Assembly: GCF_963855985.1 (NCBI RefSeq)
Contig: NC_087099.1
Coordinates: 13,360,001 to 13,424,000 of the forward strand
DNA from: Ostrinia nubilalis
Taxonomy: Eukaryota; Arthropoda; Insecta; Lepidoptera; Crambidae
Length of the DNA: 64,000 bases
Reading direction: 5' to 3'
Position 1 is the stretch's first letter, and the number at the start of each line of letters is the position of its first letter. Position numbers and translations under genes: made by a program. Positions 44,526 through 55,199 of this stretch are shown in pieces. A model generated the notes under the pieces. It saw only the letters and a list, made by a program, of their open reading frames with translations. It did not search any database and was not told the DNA's origin.

Positions 44526-44767
44526 CTAAACCCTCAAGTAGTTGCCGTCAGCAGTCTTGTAAATTTTTACTGGTGGATGATTGTGATCCGTGTTGGCGTA
44601 TATGATTTCCCTATCGTTATTCAATTTCAATTTCGCTGGACAGTGGAGCATAGTCTTCTTGGAACAGTATAGATTCTTGAACGACGATCCTCGTTGGGAG
44701 AATGTGTGGTTTCTGAAGAGAATTGTATTCTTCTTGTTGAGGGATATGTGTTGGTAACTGTAATCTT
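44526..44767 (-). CDS. mod(mdg4): FLYWCH zinc-finger 3' exon (duplicate of 40891)
   Basis: Same CAACAG acceptor, 79 codons and TAG stop as the exon at 40891, and the same protein (NTILFRNH, SQRGSSFKNLYC, TMLHC, NYLRV) as far as I can read. One silent difference shows that this is a real second copy and not an assembly repeat, although a heterozygous-haplotype artefact cannot be excluded. Confidence 0.92.
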
Positions 44768-45006
44768 CTGTTGAAAAGCATTTTCAATGGTTAGGAAAAT
44801 GCACACTTTATACTTTTCAAATGATCAACAATGTCATTAATTAAATCATAATAATTTATTTATTCAAAATCTTTATTGTACAGTCTTAATACATAGCAGT
44901 AGGTACAACAGGCGAGCCATGTGGCATTTATTATAGAAGGACCTTAAAAATGTCCTAATATCCTGAGACCTTGAGTCTACTTAGTTACTAAACCTTGAGT
45001 CTACTT

Positions 45007-45770
45007 GTCGGCCGTTTGGTGTAGTGGTTCAGAACGGACTACTATGCCGTGAGGTCCCGGGTTCGATTTTCGACCGGGCAGAAATTAAAATGATGAATTT
45101 TAATTTCTGTGGCGGGTCTGGGTGTTACTATGTATAATAAGTATGACGGCGCGTTTCCATTTTTAATAATATTCTGAAAATTTAAATTAAGCATTGAGTT
45201 GCAAAAATAAAAGAAATTCCATTTATTTTTTGACACATTTAGATTTTTTAAATTTGATTTCATGCATGTAATAATTTTGATTTTGTATTAAGATTCCAAA
45301 AAAAATATCTGTATTATTAAAATAAGCTTAGTTAAAAAATAAGTCACTAAACTAAGGAGGGACTGTGTAGTCCGCGTGGGCTTGCGAGTTGCGTCAGCGT
45401 GCGTAGTGGGGGTAGTGGGGAGACTGCCTTAGTAGCAAATCAACGCCCGGCCGGTCGTTCAGTTGTGCTCGAGGCGTGGCGCTGAACGTAGCTCGCAATT
45501 CTACGTACTCCATAAAGTATTCACATTGTTATTCTGTTCAAACGAATAAACGTTTTTTGTGTGAAGTGTTTCGGGTCTTATTTAACAAACGCTGCTTTCC
45601 GCCAATGGACTCGCATGAGCGTAACCACCAGCTCGGAAATCCTTCAAGTATGCATTTACAAAAAAAAAAGTAAGTATGTTTATATCCGTTGTCTAGTACC
45701 CATAGTACAAGCTTTCCTTAGTTTGGGACAAGAAGCGTAGTGTAAAATATGTCCAAGGAATATTTATATT
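45007..45770 (+). mobile_element. SINE interrupted by an LTR-like fragment (duplicate)
   Basis: Copy of 41372-42107 with one visible difference: about 27 extra bases at the inner junction (CGGCGCGTTTCCATTTTTAA near 45147), perhaps original insert sequence that copy 1 has lost. Confidence 0.7.
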
Positions 45771-46015
45771 TTAAACCCTAAAGTAGTTGCCGTCAGCAGT
45801 CTTGAAAATTTTCACTGGTGGATGATTGTGTTCCGTGTTAGCGTATATGATTTCCCTATCGTTATTCAGTTTCAATCGCGCTGGACAATGAAGCTTGGCC
45901 TTCTTGGAACAGTATAGATTCTTGAACGACATTCCTTGTTGAGAGAATGTGTGGTCTCTGAAGAGGATTATATTTTTCTTATTGAGAGATATGTGTTGGT
46001 AACTGTAATCTTCTG
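45771..46015 (-). CDS. mod(mdg4): FLYWCH zinc-finger 3' exon (duplicate of 42108)
   Basis: Tandem acceptor TTTACAGCAG, two bases, 80 codons, SINE-derived TAA. The predicted protein matches the exon at 42108 (QQGMS, AKLHC, EHNH). Its upstream intron carries a 588-bp piggyBac-type insertion that the older location lacks, which helps to order the events. Confidence 0.93.
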
Positions 46016-46085
46016 CTGTAAAGAATTTTCAATGGTTAGTAAAATACACGCTTTATACATTTCAAAAGATCTACAATGTCATTAA

Positions 46086-46673
46086 CACTAGTGTACACGC
46101 GCCCCTTTTTTTTACACCAATACACGCGCGGCCTACCCTGGTAAGCCAATTTAAAATCACTGTAAATCAGTTTGTAAGCAATTTATGGATAAAATTACTA
46201 TGTAAATGATAAAAGTGTTTATTAAAGTTCTTTTATAATCAAAGTTTCTTTATATAATTATTTGGGATCAAACATTAGAAACAGATTAAGAACTTGTCAA
46301 TAATTTGGACCAAAATTGCACTCTGAGATCCATGTTAGCAAAAAATAAAATTACTGAAAAAATAAGATTTGTTTTTTATCTGTCATACTATTCAAGCCTT
46401 TCTACTGCCTGGTACACGGGGTAAATCCATTTTTTGCAAGTCTTCCATATTTTTTTTGTTGAGTGATTTCGGGCTTTTGAGTAGACCCGCAGTTTTGACG
46501 GCCAATTTTAGAAAAGTGCGCAGACGTTAGTGACTCAAGCTTTACTGGCTTATTGTCAAATTTAGTAAACGAGGCTTTCCTGGAATGCCAGCTCTCTGGC
46601 GCAAGTTTTAAAAAAGTTATAGCGTAAAATGTTACCTTGGTCTACTCTAGTAGGCCACGCGTGTACTCTAGTG
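46086..46673. mobile_element. piggyBac-type non-autonomous element
   Basis: CACTAGTGTACACGCG at the left and CGCGTGTACTCTAGTG at the right, flanked by TTAA on both sides (46082-46085, 46674-46677). The paralogous empty site near 42417 reads CATTAATTAAACC with a single TTAA, exactly as expected for piggyBac-like integration. No transposase frame. Confidence 0.93.
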
Positions 46674-46849
46674 TTAATTAAACCATAGTAATTTATTTAT
46701 TTAATATCTTTATTTCACACAAATTATAAATAGCAGTACAACAGGCGAGCTTAATGCCATGTGGCATTTATTATAGAAGGACCTTAAAAATGTCCTACTA
46801 TCCTGAGACCTTGAGTCTACTTAGTCACTAAACCTTAAGTCTACTTGTC

Positions 46850-47105
46850 GGCCGCTTGGTGTAGTGGTTCGGAACGGACTACTATGCCGAGAGGTCCCGG
46901 GTTCGATTCTCGGCCGGGCAGAAATTAAAATGATGAATTTTAATTTCTGTGGCGGGTCTGGGTGTTACTATGTATAATAAGTATGTATTTACAAAAAAAA
47001 GTAAGTATGTTTGTTTATATCCGTTGTCTAGTACCCATAGTACAAGCTTTCCTTAGTTTGGGACAAGAAGCGTAGTGTAAAAATATGTCCAAGGATATTT
47101 ATATT
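46850..47105 (+). mobile_element. tRNA-derived SINE, duplicated copy
   Basis: Same joint and internal sequence as the SINE at 42590-42850, 4.26 kb away (3.66 kb when the piggyBac-type insertion is left out). Confidence 0.88.
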
Positions 47106-47350
47106 TTAAACCCTAAAGTAGTTGCCGTCAGCAGTCTTGAAAATTTTCACTGGTGGGTGATTGTGATCCGTGTTAGCGTATATGATTTCCCTATCGTTAT
47201 TCAGTTTCAATCGCGCTGGACAATGAAACTTGGCCTTCTTGGAACAGTATAGATTCTTGAACGACTGTCCTTGTTGAGAGAATGTGTGGTCTCTGAAGAG
47301 AATTGTATTCTTCTTATTGAGGGATATGTGTTGGTAAGTATAATCTTCTG
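47106..47350 (-). CDS. mod(mdg4): FLYWCH zinc-finger 3' exon, apparent chimera
   Basis: Tandem acceptor, two bases, 80 codons, SINE-derived TAA. The finger (SQQGQSFKNLYCSKKAKFHC, DHNHPPVKIF) is that of the exon at 42851, while the first third (EDYTYQHISLNKKNTILF and its intron) resembles the exons at 38048 and 47557. The switch falls around the codons for LFRDH, where the 3.65-kb duplication ends. All four ligands are kept. Confidence 0.93.
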
Positions 47351-47556
47351 CTGTAAACCGTTTTGAAGGTTAGGAAAACACACACTTTATACTTTTAAAA
47401 TGTTCAACAATGTCATTAATTAAACCATAGTAATTTATTTATTTGAAATCTTTATTGCACACACATAATAAATAGCGGTACAACAGGCGAGTTTAATGCC
47501 ATGTGTCATTAATTATAAAAGGACGTTAAAAATGAGACCTTGAGTCTACTTAGTCC

Positions 47557-47807
47557 CTAAACCCTAAAGTAATTGCCGTCAGCAGTCTTGAAAATTTTTA
47601 CTGGTGGATGATTGTGATCCGTGTTAGCGTGTATGATTTCCCTATCGTTATTCAGTTTCAATCGCGCTGGACAATGAAGCTTGGCCTTCTTCGAACAGTA
47701 TAAATACTTGAACGATGATCCTTGTTGAGAGAATGTGTGGTCTCTGAAGAGAATTGTATTCTTCTTATTGAGGGATATGCGTTGGTAACTGTAATCTTGT
47801 AATAAAT
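47557..47807 (-). CDS. mod(mdg4): FLYWCH zinc-finger 3' exon (young cluster, extended start)
   Basis: Acceptor TTTTTCAACAG, two bases, 82 codons, stop TAG. The start has a small insertion (LLQDYSYQRISLN instead of EDYSYQHISLN) that keeps phase. SQQGSSFKYLYCSKKAKLHC with ligands C37, C45, H64 and H66, tail DGNYFRV. Tyr in FKYLY and His in IIHANTD are private to this copy. Confidence 0.92.
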
Positions 47808-47889
47808 CTGTTGAAAAACATTTTCAATGGTTAGGAAAATACACACTTTATACTTTTCAAATGATCAACAATGTCATTAATTAAATCAT

Positions 47890-48362
47890 AATAATTTAAA
47901 GTTACACTGCACTGAAAAACCAATTTCATTTTATATAAAAAATGTGTTTATTACGGTAAAGTTAATAGGAAATTGGCAGGGCACGTAGTACGCAGAACTG
48001 ACGCCCAACGGGGCAGCAAGGTTCTGGAGTGGAGGCCGCGTACCGGAAAACGCAGCGTAGGACGTCCACCCACAAGGTGGACCGACGACATCATAAAGGT
48101 AGCAGGAAGGCGCTGGACGCAGGCCGCTACCAACCGGGCAGCATGGAAAGCATTGGGGGAGGCCTATTTTCAGCAGTGGACGTCCTATGGCTGAGATGAT
48201 GATGATGATGATGATGAATAGGAAATTATTCTAGGCCACCATTTATGGCAGTTTCGGTCATTGGCGGAGACGGCGTTCAATGAATCTCTACAAAATAAAA
48301 TGTTAAAAATATTTTTATTCGTCTCAAAAATACAAAAGATACATTAAGGCAAAAATCAGATA
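47890..48362. repeat. Conserved exon-upstream module with RTE insertion
   Basis: Carries the same ordered blocks as 29320-29545, but an RTE tail (47975-48214, plus strand, VGRPPTRWTDDIIKVAGRRW, ending in GATGATGATG) splits it. ATAGGAAATT stands on both sides of the insertion as its target duplication. Confidence 0.75.
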
Positions 48363-48908
48363 ACTATGATTACAAATTCAATTTTTGCTTGGTTTGTAGG
48401 GGGTCTAGGAATATTATGGATAGTTGAAAAATTTCCAAAATGGGGTCAGGAAAGAACACAGGACGAAGAGGTGGAACACGATGGGGTTTTGCAGGGTGAG
48501 TGGGGCAGGCAGGAGACATTTTGGGAAGAATATGTTGTGCCAAACGATACATTTCAATTTCAATTCAATTCAATCCATTTTTAAAAACAGCAATGATCCA
48601 CATGATTAGTAAATGGATGCCTTACAACCAACAGTAATTATATTACTACTTATCCAACCTGTTTGGAAAGAAGTAGCCGAACGAAATGTCGGATAATGGG
48701 AGAGTCGTACCTCTCCGCCACGGTCTACATCTACAAGAAGAACATTTGAATAAATGATACTTAGTAAAACAATTATTTAACACAAACCATTTTTTGACAA
48801 ATGAAGCGTACTTTGCGATGTGACATTTTGGTGAAAGTTTTTTGACCACACATCGGTCAAACCAATTTTATTATTATTTTCTTATCTACCTTATCCTGAG
48901 ACCTTATC

Positions 48909-49121
48909 TAAGCCCGGTCTGTGAGCACGTAGAATTTTGTCCAATGACCCCAAGCTACCCATCCTTATCGCTCACGCGTAATTATGTTGCTGTCGCGCTC
49001 GCACACTCACTGCGGGCGCCCGTCGTACAGTCTCGACAGCAATATAATTACGCGCGAGCGATAAGGATGGGTAGCTTGGGGTCATTGGACAAAATTCTAC
49101 GTGCTCACAGACCAGACTATA
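48909..49121. mobile_element. 200-bp palindromic MITE, copy 4
   Basis: Full palindrome with arms GAGCACGTAGAATTTTGT and the complement. Its right edge (CAGACTATAG) lies about 5 bp from the stop codon of the exon at 49126, so it forms the start of that exon's 3'UTR. 48363-48908 contains no recognised gene. Confidence 0.9.
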
Positions 49122-49125
49122 GTCA

Positions 49126-49370
49126 CTAAACCTTAACGAATTTGCCGTCAGCAGTCACGAAAATCTTCGCTGGTGGATGATTGTGTTCCGTGTTAGCGTA
49201 TATAATTTCCTTGTCGTCATTCAGTTTCAATTTCGCTGGACAATGAAGCTTGGACTTCTTGGAACAGTATTGATGCTTGAACGTTGGTCCTTTTTTGGAG
49301 AACGTGTGGCCTCTGAAGAGAATTAATTTCTTTTTGTTGACGTCCACAAGTTGGTAACTATAATCTTCCA
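49126..49370 (-). CDS. mod(mdg4): FLYWCH zinc-finger 3' exon, mod(mdg4)-type
   Basis: Acceptor ATATTTTACAG, two bases, 80 codons, stop TAG. VNKKKLILFRGHTFSKKGP, then KHQYCSKKSKLHC, with ligands C35, C43, H62 and H64 (EHNHPPAKIF), tail DGKFVKV. Shares RGH and QYC with the exon at 36715, the other diverged member of this subfamily. Intact despite the MITE at its stop codon. Confidence 0.95.
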
Positions 49371-49891
49371 CTGTAAAATATGTTCTATGATTAATATAAT
49401 ACACATTACATACTTTTCAAATATCATTATCAAATCATAATTTAAAGTTACACTTCAATGAAAAACCATGTAATAAGGCATTGAAAATTTATTTCTTACG
49501 ATCCAAAAGTGTTATGACTTATGGACCATAATAATATAAACAATATTTGTGGCATTATGTCTGTAATTAGTATAATTATCCAATAAGTGGTAGTCTCCAT
49601 CCCATACACGAAGACCGGCAGTACACACTGCTTGAACACCTTGGTCTTTAGGTGTTGACAGCCACACCTGTGGTGGACAGCCACTCGGACGGGCGGAAAT
49701 AAGTAAGAACCCTTTGGTTGAAATAAAGGTTTATCATTAAAAGCTAAAACAAAGCGATATCAAAAATAATAAAAACATAGACAAATATAAAAAAAAAACG
49801 TTGGTCCATCTATCACAACAACACCTTTACTCAAAGATAGGACAGTAAAAACCCCCAAATGCGACATATCACCATCATCCATTCATGTTTT

Positions 49892-50139
49892 TTAAATCTT
49901 CACGTATTTTCCGTCCAAAGTCTTGTAATATTCAGCTGGTGGATGGTTGTGAATTAATTCAGCAAATACTATTTGTCTGTTGTTATTCAGCTTCAACCGA
50001 GCGGGACAGTTTAACCGGGACTTCTTGGAGCAGTACTGGTACTTGAAGGACCCTCCCGATTGGGAGAAGGTGTAGTTCCTGAAGAGTATAACCTGTTTCC
50101 CCTTGCTGGTGATCTGGTGGTAGCTATAGTCATCGCTAT
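49892..50139 (-). CDS. mod(mdg4): FLYWCH zinc-finger 3' exon, mod(mdg4)-type
   Basis: Acceptor CTAACTTTCAG, two bases, 81 codons, stop TAA. No ATG near the start. SDDYSYHQITSKGKQVILFR, SQSGGSFKYQYCSKKSRLNC, with ligands C36, C44, H63 and H65 (IHNHPPAEYY), tail LDGKYVKI. GC-richer codons than the young cluster suggest longer time under selection. 49371-49891 holds no gene that I can see. Confidence 0.94.
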
Positions 50140-50177
50140 CTGAAAGTTAGAACAAGACATTGGTATCGATTTGACAA

Positions 50178-50305
50178 CTAATGCCCCGGCGAACTTCTTA
50201 TAGCTTGTGCACTTTTGTCAGCAAATATTATATCTCCTTTGCTGTTCAGTCGAGAAAACGTGTGATTTCTGAAGATTATTTCTCCGAAATTGGAATCTTC
50301 ATTAT
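50178..50305 (-). pseudogene. FLYWCH exon that lost its finger
   Basis: Acceptor TTTTCTTTCAG, two bases, then EDSNFGEIIFRNHTFSR joined directly to LNSKGDIIFAD. Compared with the exon at 52975, about 20 codons holding both cysteines are gone, in frame. The histidine part is also replaced, ending KSAQAIRSSPGH and TAG. The frame stays open, so a fingerless tail could be translated, but no zinc site is possible. Confidence 0.8.
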
Positions 50306-50375
50306 CTGAAAGAAAAGGTTACATTAAAAAAACTTACAATATCAATTTTACTATTAATAGTCCTACTAACATTAT

Positions 50376-50516
50376 AAATGCGAAAGTTTGGATGTCTGGA
50401 TGGATGTTTGTTACTCTTTTACGCAAAAACTACTGAACGGATTTTGATGAAACTTTACAGTATTATTCTTTATAACCCAGAATAACATAAAGGCTATAAT
50501 TTATGACGATCTGTGT
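50376..50516 (-). repeat. Dispersed repeat tail
   Basis: Inverse orientation of the 25018-25368 repeat tail (ACTCTTTTACGCAAAAACTA, GATGAAACTTTACAGTATTA). Confidence 0.6.
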
Positions 50517-52111
50517 GCTGAGTTGCATTACCTTGACTTTTTTTCTGGGATGGACTGTCCCACCTTGACTTTAATTAACCGGAGTTTATGTATGGAGTTT
50601 AACAGATTTTTGTTGACATTTGTTATAGTTAATGTAAGATGATGCAACCCAGGGTGAATATAAATAACTTTAAGAAACATTTTAGTAAATGGTATTACTT
50701 ACCCTTTATAATTTAAAAGACTCCTTTGAATATTCTTGTAGCACATGCTGTACCTAAGCCTGTAATTTTTTTTTTAGAATCATAGCTCATCGAAATCCGT
50801 ATCGAGAGCTCATTGAGAAGACGTAGTGTGGACTACTAGGTGGACCGACGATCTGGTGAAGATCGCGGAAAGTACCTGGATGCAGGCAGCAGGCAAGCCG
50901 CAGGATTAAACGAACGTCGCTAATTTTAAAAACTTGTCAGATATTAATAATAATCAGACACGCCAGTATAGGTAATAGAATGTAGTACCTAGTGCCAATA
51001 TTCAACAAAATTTCGAAGATACCGAGGAAACTAAATAATTATCTATTCAAATTAAAACTGAAGTCTTCTTGCAGAGAAAAGCTATTAAAGTGTTAATGAT
51101 TGTGATGATTGTTAGTGATGATGATTATGACAGATAAGCTTAAGCCTGCTGCTGTTTGTAAGATTTGCTGAAATTATGACAGTGATATAAATTATTATTT
51201 AATTATTCTACACCATAAAATGTTAAATTGACACAATTAATTAATATTGTACATACTAATAACATTATTACATAATGACTAGAGATAACTGAGACTTGAC
51301 TACATGATAAGCATATAAGTGTTAATTATACATATTTCATCAAATCATGCTAAATATGTACAGTCCACGAGGTGTAAGCTGTGCTTTGCATTTGTATGAG
51401 TGATCACCAAAAGTACAGTCATAAAAACTTTTAAGAAATTGTAAACAAAATACAACAGTATGGAAAAATGTAACACCATATTATTATGATGACCAGAAAA
51501 GTACTAGACATCCAAACTAAGCCCCGGGGACGAGGAAGAAACCGAATCACATTGATGACCGTAGTAAATAAAAATACCCAAGTAAACAGCGAGACGACCC
51601 AGGACCGATCCGCCTGGAGACGCGTGATGCGGAGGGTCAACCCCAAATAAATGGGAATGGGCCATGCAAAGAAGAAGAAGAAGATGGAAAAATTGAACAC
51701 AAAAACAAAATATTAAGAATTAAACACGTCACACTGCTACCAGTACAAGAGATCAAGTGTGACAGATGCGCGGCGGATTTGCGCCTCAGACCGATTGCCA
51801 AAAAAAGCGGTAGTAAAACTGTCACACCTACACCACCACTGTCCATGGGCACCCACACAAGTGCAAAGCTCAGCTTAAACCTCGCGAACTGGACCAAAAA
51901 TATTATTGTATTTGCATGCTAACTAATTTTAGCTAAGCCTGTGTGGTTACTACCGTCTGTATCTATCTTTGAATACCATATTTACTCGCAAATTATTACT
52001 ATTATTATTATAAATAGATAGGTAATTGCATAAAAATAACAGTACTGTTCAGGGATCAAACCCGCGATTGCGTAGCAGCTAGCTTGGTGTTCATTTCATT
52101 AACTGAACCTT
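50517..52111. other. Intronic stretch with LINE scraps, no exon seen
   Basis: A short RTE scrap (50835-50905, GGTGGACCGACGATCTGGTG) and a minus-strand repeat around 51480-51900 (LGLTLRITRLQADRSWVV reading) are the recognisable parts. I find no FLYWCH signature or good acceptor with a long frame. Confidence 0.45.
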
Positions 52112-52931
52112 AAGGTATGATTCCGAACTACGCTGTATGCAGTAGTGCTGTCACTGTGGTGCTGCGCAGCAGTGCTACCTGCCGCGCTGATTCCAAGCAG
52201 TGGCAGTGTTGCGTTCACCTCGGGCACACCTCGGGTGATACATCATTTCAGCCATAGGACGTCCACTGCTGAACATAGGCCTCCACCAAAGACTTCCACA
52301 TCGCACGGTTGGTAGCGGCCTGCATCTAGCGCCTTCCTTCTACCTATATCAGGTCGTCGTTCCACCTTGTGGGTGGACGTCCAACGCTGCGTTTTCCGGT
52401 ACGCGGCCTCCATTCCAGAACCTTGCTGCCCCATCGGCCACGGGTAATACGCTGTTCATTTTTGAGAAGATAAGAGCCACACTACCGCTGCGACGGCAGA
52501 CGCGACACTACTATATGCTTGCTTAGTGAGAGTTTGCACAAAAAGTCGTCGCTATCGAGTAGGGACGCTCTACAGTCTGTCATAAATTTTATGTATTTTT
52601 TTACGCAGTCGCTATGACGTTTGGTGTAAACTCGCATCAGGCTCACTGGTCTGTGGAGCGACGCTGACGCTGCAGCATTGCGACAATACTGCGTAATCCG
52701 GAATATAATCTCATTTAAACTAAAATACGGCCTTATTACCATAGTTGAACTCTGGCTTAAATTGTCGTTTAGTATGAAAATGACATTTTAATCCAAGGTT
52801 CATCCTAGGTGTAACTTTTTATTAATAAGGGGGATAGAATCTATGTATATGGGGACCAGTAGTATTGCTGCAGCAGTGTTTCGTGCTGCCCCATATAGTA
52901 TCAGTGCAACGGAGTTCGGAATCATACCTTT
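52112..52931. mobile_element. TIR element with nested RTE tail
   Basis: AAGGTATGATTCCGAACTAC at the left and GGAGTTCGGAATCATACCTT at the right are inverted, with further GCAGCAGTGCT-type symmetry. An RTE LINE tail on the minus strand (52240-52440) sits inside. No transposase. Confidence 0.75.
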
Positions 52932-52974
52932 TTAAATACTCGCCACTGACAAAGGCCTTATTTTGTAAGTCTTC

Positions 52975-53186
52975 TTATACACTTTTTTTGTACATATGCG
53001 CTGGCGGATGGTTGTGGTTGGGATCAGCAAATATTATATCTCCTCGGCTGTTCAGCATCAGTTTAGCAGGACAGTAAAAACGGTTCCTTTTAGAACAGTA
53101 AAGGTCATTCGAGAACGCATCTTGTCGAGAAAACGTGTGATTTCTGAAGATTATTTCTACGTAATAGAAATCTTCGTAATCTGAAT
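52975..53186 (-). CDS. mod(mdg4): FLYWCH zinc-finger 3' exon, mod(mdg4)-type
   Basis: Acceptor CCTTCTTACAG, two bases, 69 codons, stop TAA. SDYEDFYYVEIIFRNHTFSR, then NDLYCSKRNRFYC, with ligands C30, C38, H57 and H59 (NHNHPPAHMY). The N-part is about five residues shorter than usual and the C-terminus stops at KKSV without the GxYxKV end. Closest relative is the fingerless copy at 50178. 53187-53580 is AT-rich with no gene. Confidence 0.9.
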
Positions 53187-53580
53187 CTGTAAGAAGGTAG
53201 GATCCATTTAATATGGTAGAAAAAAGATTATTGTAGCTTTCAATTAATAAAAAAAAACTTTCTAGCTACTGCTATCTATAAAATAAATAAATTCATAGGC
53301 ATGCTTTAAATTGGTAGAAAACACTTACATTAATAAATTATTTACTGTAGTTTTCAATAAATAAATAAAAATATTACTTATCATTTTTATTTAAAACAAC
53401 ACAAATATGGTATATTATAGGAATGACAAAGTATTACTAACTTATAATCATAGAGTCAACAATCATCATAATTTTGGCGAAGATTTAAATATGTACTTAA
53501 AAAAATATACTTAGATCAATGGCATACAAATAACAGATACAAACTAAATAGTTTAATTGGATGGGGGATATAACAACATA

Positions 53581-55170
53581 CACTCAGCGGCACGGAATTT
53601 GGCCCAAGCCTAAATAATCAGATATGAGGCCAAATAGGTGTTGTATGCCTAAGTTTCGTGTGACATGTTAACGAAACATTTGTTTTTGTTAATTTAAGAG
53701 GCTAGATTCATAAAAAAATCTTCTGTTTAACTTTTGTGACTCTAGAAACGCATTTCGTTGTTGTAGCGCAAAGAGTACGGGTAAAGTTTAAATTCGATAT
53801 TAAATGTTGTAGGGGTTGGGCGTTTTGTTTCTTGTTTTTAAATTAATTTTAGGGTTATTCTCGTATCCATTATTTAAGAATAATGCCCATTACTCCAGCT
53901 CAAGTTGCTTAAATAGTGTTGCTTAGAAGTCGAGGGCGTATGCAGCGGGAGATGGCAGAAACTTTAAATTTATCGCGTAAAAACTTAAAATATGCGTTAA
54001 AAAGGCATGGCCAGATAGCCCTTTACACAATAAGACCAAAAAGTGGGGAATTAAGGTGTATGTCAGCGCGCGATGACCGGGTTATCGTACTTGCAATATC
54101 AAGAAATCGGGTTCTCAGTACGTTTGAGATACGCCAGCGTTTACAAACAGCAAGCCCAATGAATGTCAGTGAGCACACAATAAGAAGAAGGGTGGAGCAA
54201 CGTAACCTGCATACTTGAAGACCAGCTCAAGGACCAGAAAATCTCTGATACCTTCGCGAAGTGTGACTTAGGTTTCGTAGAGAACAAGCAAATTGGACAC
54301 AAGGCTAATGGAGTAAACTCTTTATGAAAACTGTCTGTTTGCGTAGTAACTCTTCTCCGCACCTTCTCCATACACTTCCACGGCCGTCTGGAGCTCTTAA
54401 GGTGACTCTGAAATCATCGATCCATACAACTTGACTCCATTAGTCTAACGTCCAATTTGCATGTTCTCTAGAAAATGTAAGTCGCACTTCGCAAAGGTAT
54501 CGGAGAAGTTCTGGCCCTCGAGCTGGTCTTCGAATATGCAGGTTACGTTGCTCCAACCTTCTTCTTATTAGGTATGTGTTCACTGACTTCCCTGGGCTTG
54601 CTGTTTGTAAACGCTGGCGTATCTCAAACGTACTGAGAACCCGATTTCTTGATATTGCAAGTACGATAATCCGGTCATCGCGTGCTGACATACACCTTAA
54701 TTCCCCACTTCTTGGTCTTCTTGTGTAAAGGACGATCTGACCATGCCTTTTTAACGCATATTTGAAGTTAATACGAGATAAATATAAAGTTTCTGCCATC
54801 TCCCGCTGCGTACACCCTCGACTTCTAAATAACACTATTTGAGCAAATGGAGCTGGAGTAATGGGCATTATTCTCAAATTATGGAAACGAGAATAACCCT
54901 AAGATTAATTTGAAAACAGAAAACAAAACGCCAAAGCCTTACAACATTTAATATCGAATTTAAACTTTCCCGTACTCTTTGCGCTCCAACAACGACATGC
55001 GTTTCTAGAGTCACAAAAGTTAAACAGACGCATTTTTTTATGAATCTAACCTCTTGAATTAACAAAAACAAATGTTCTGTTAACATTTCATACGAAACTT
55101 AGGTATACAACACCTATTTGGCCTCATATCTGGTTTTTTAGGCTTGGGCCAAATTCCGTGCCGCTGAGTG
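53581..55170. mobile_element. Tc1-like foldback element, copy 2
   Basis: Same CACTCAGCGGCACGGAATTT ends, TA flanks and head-to-head arms as 30146-31732, and nearly the same length. The arms encode Tc1 N-terminal DNA-binding residues only (REMAETLNLSRKNLKYALKR on the plus arm, the equivalent on the minus arm 54440-54877). Independent small lesions in each arm. No catalytic domain. Confidence 0.88.
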
Positions 55171-55199
55171 TATTTTGTATCCTTGCACTGCCTTTTTAC

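Noticed and set aside
51431..51897. Hydrophobic minus-strand frames
   Set aside because: Probably a worn repeat with a TTC-rich tract; no acceptor with array phase and no recognisable domain.
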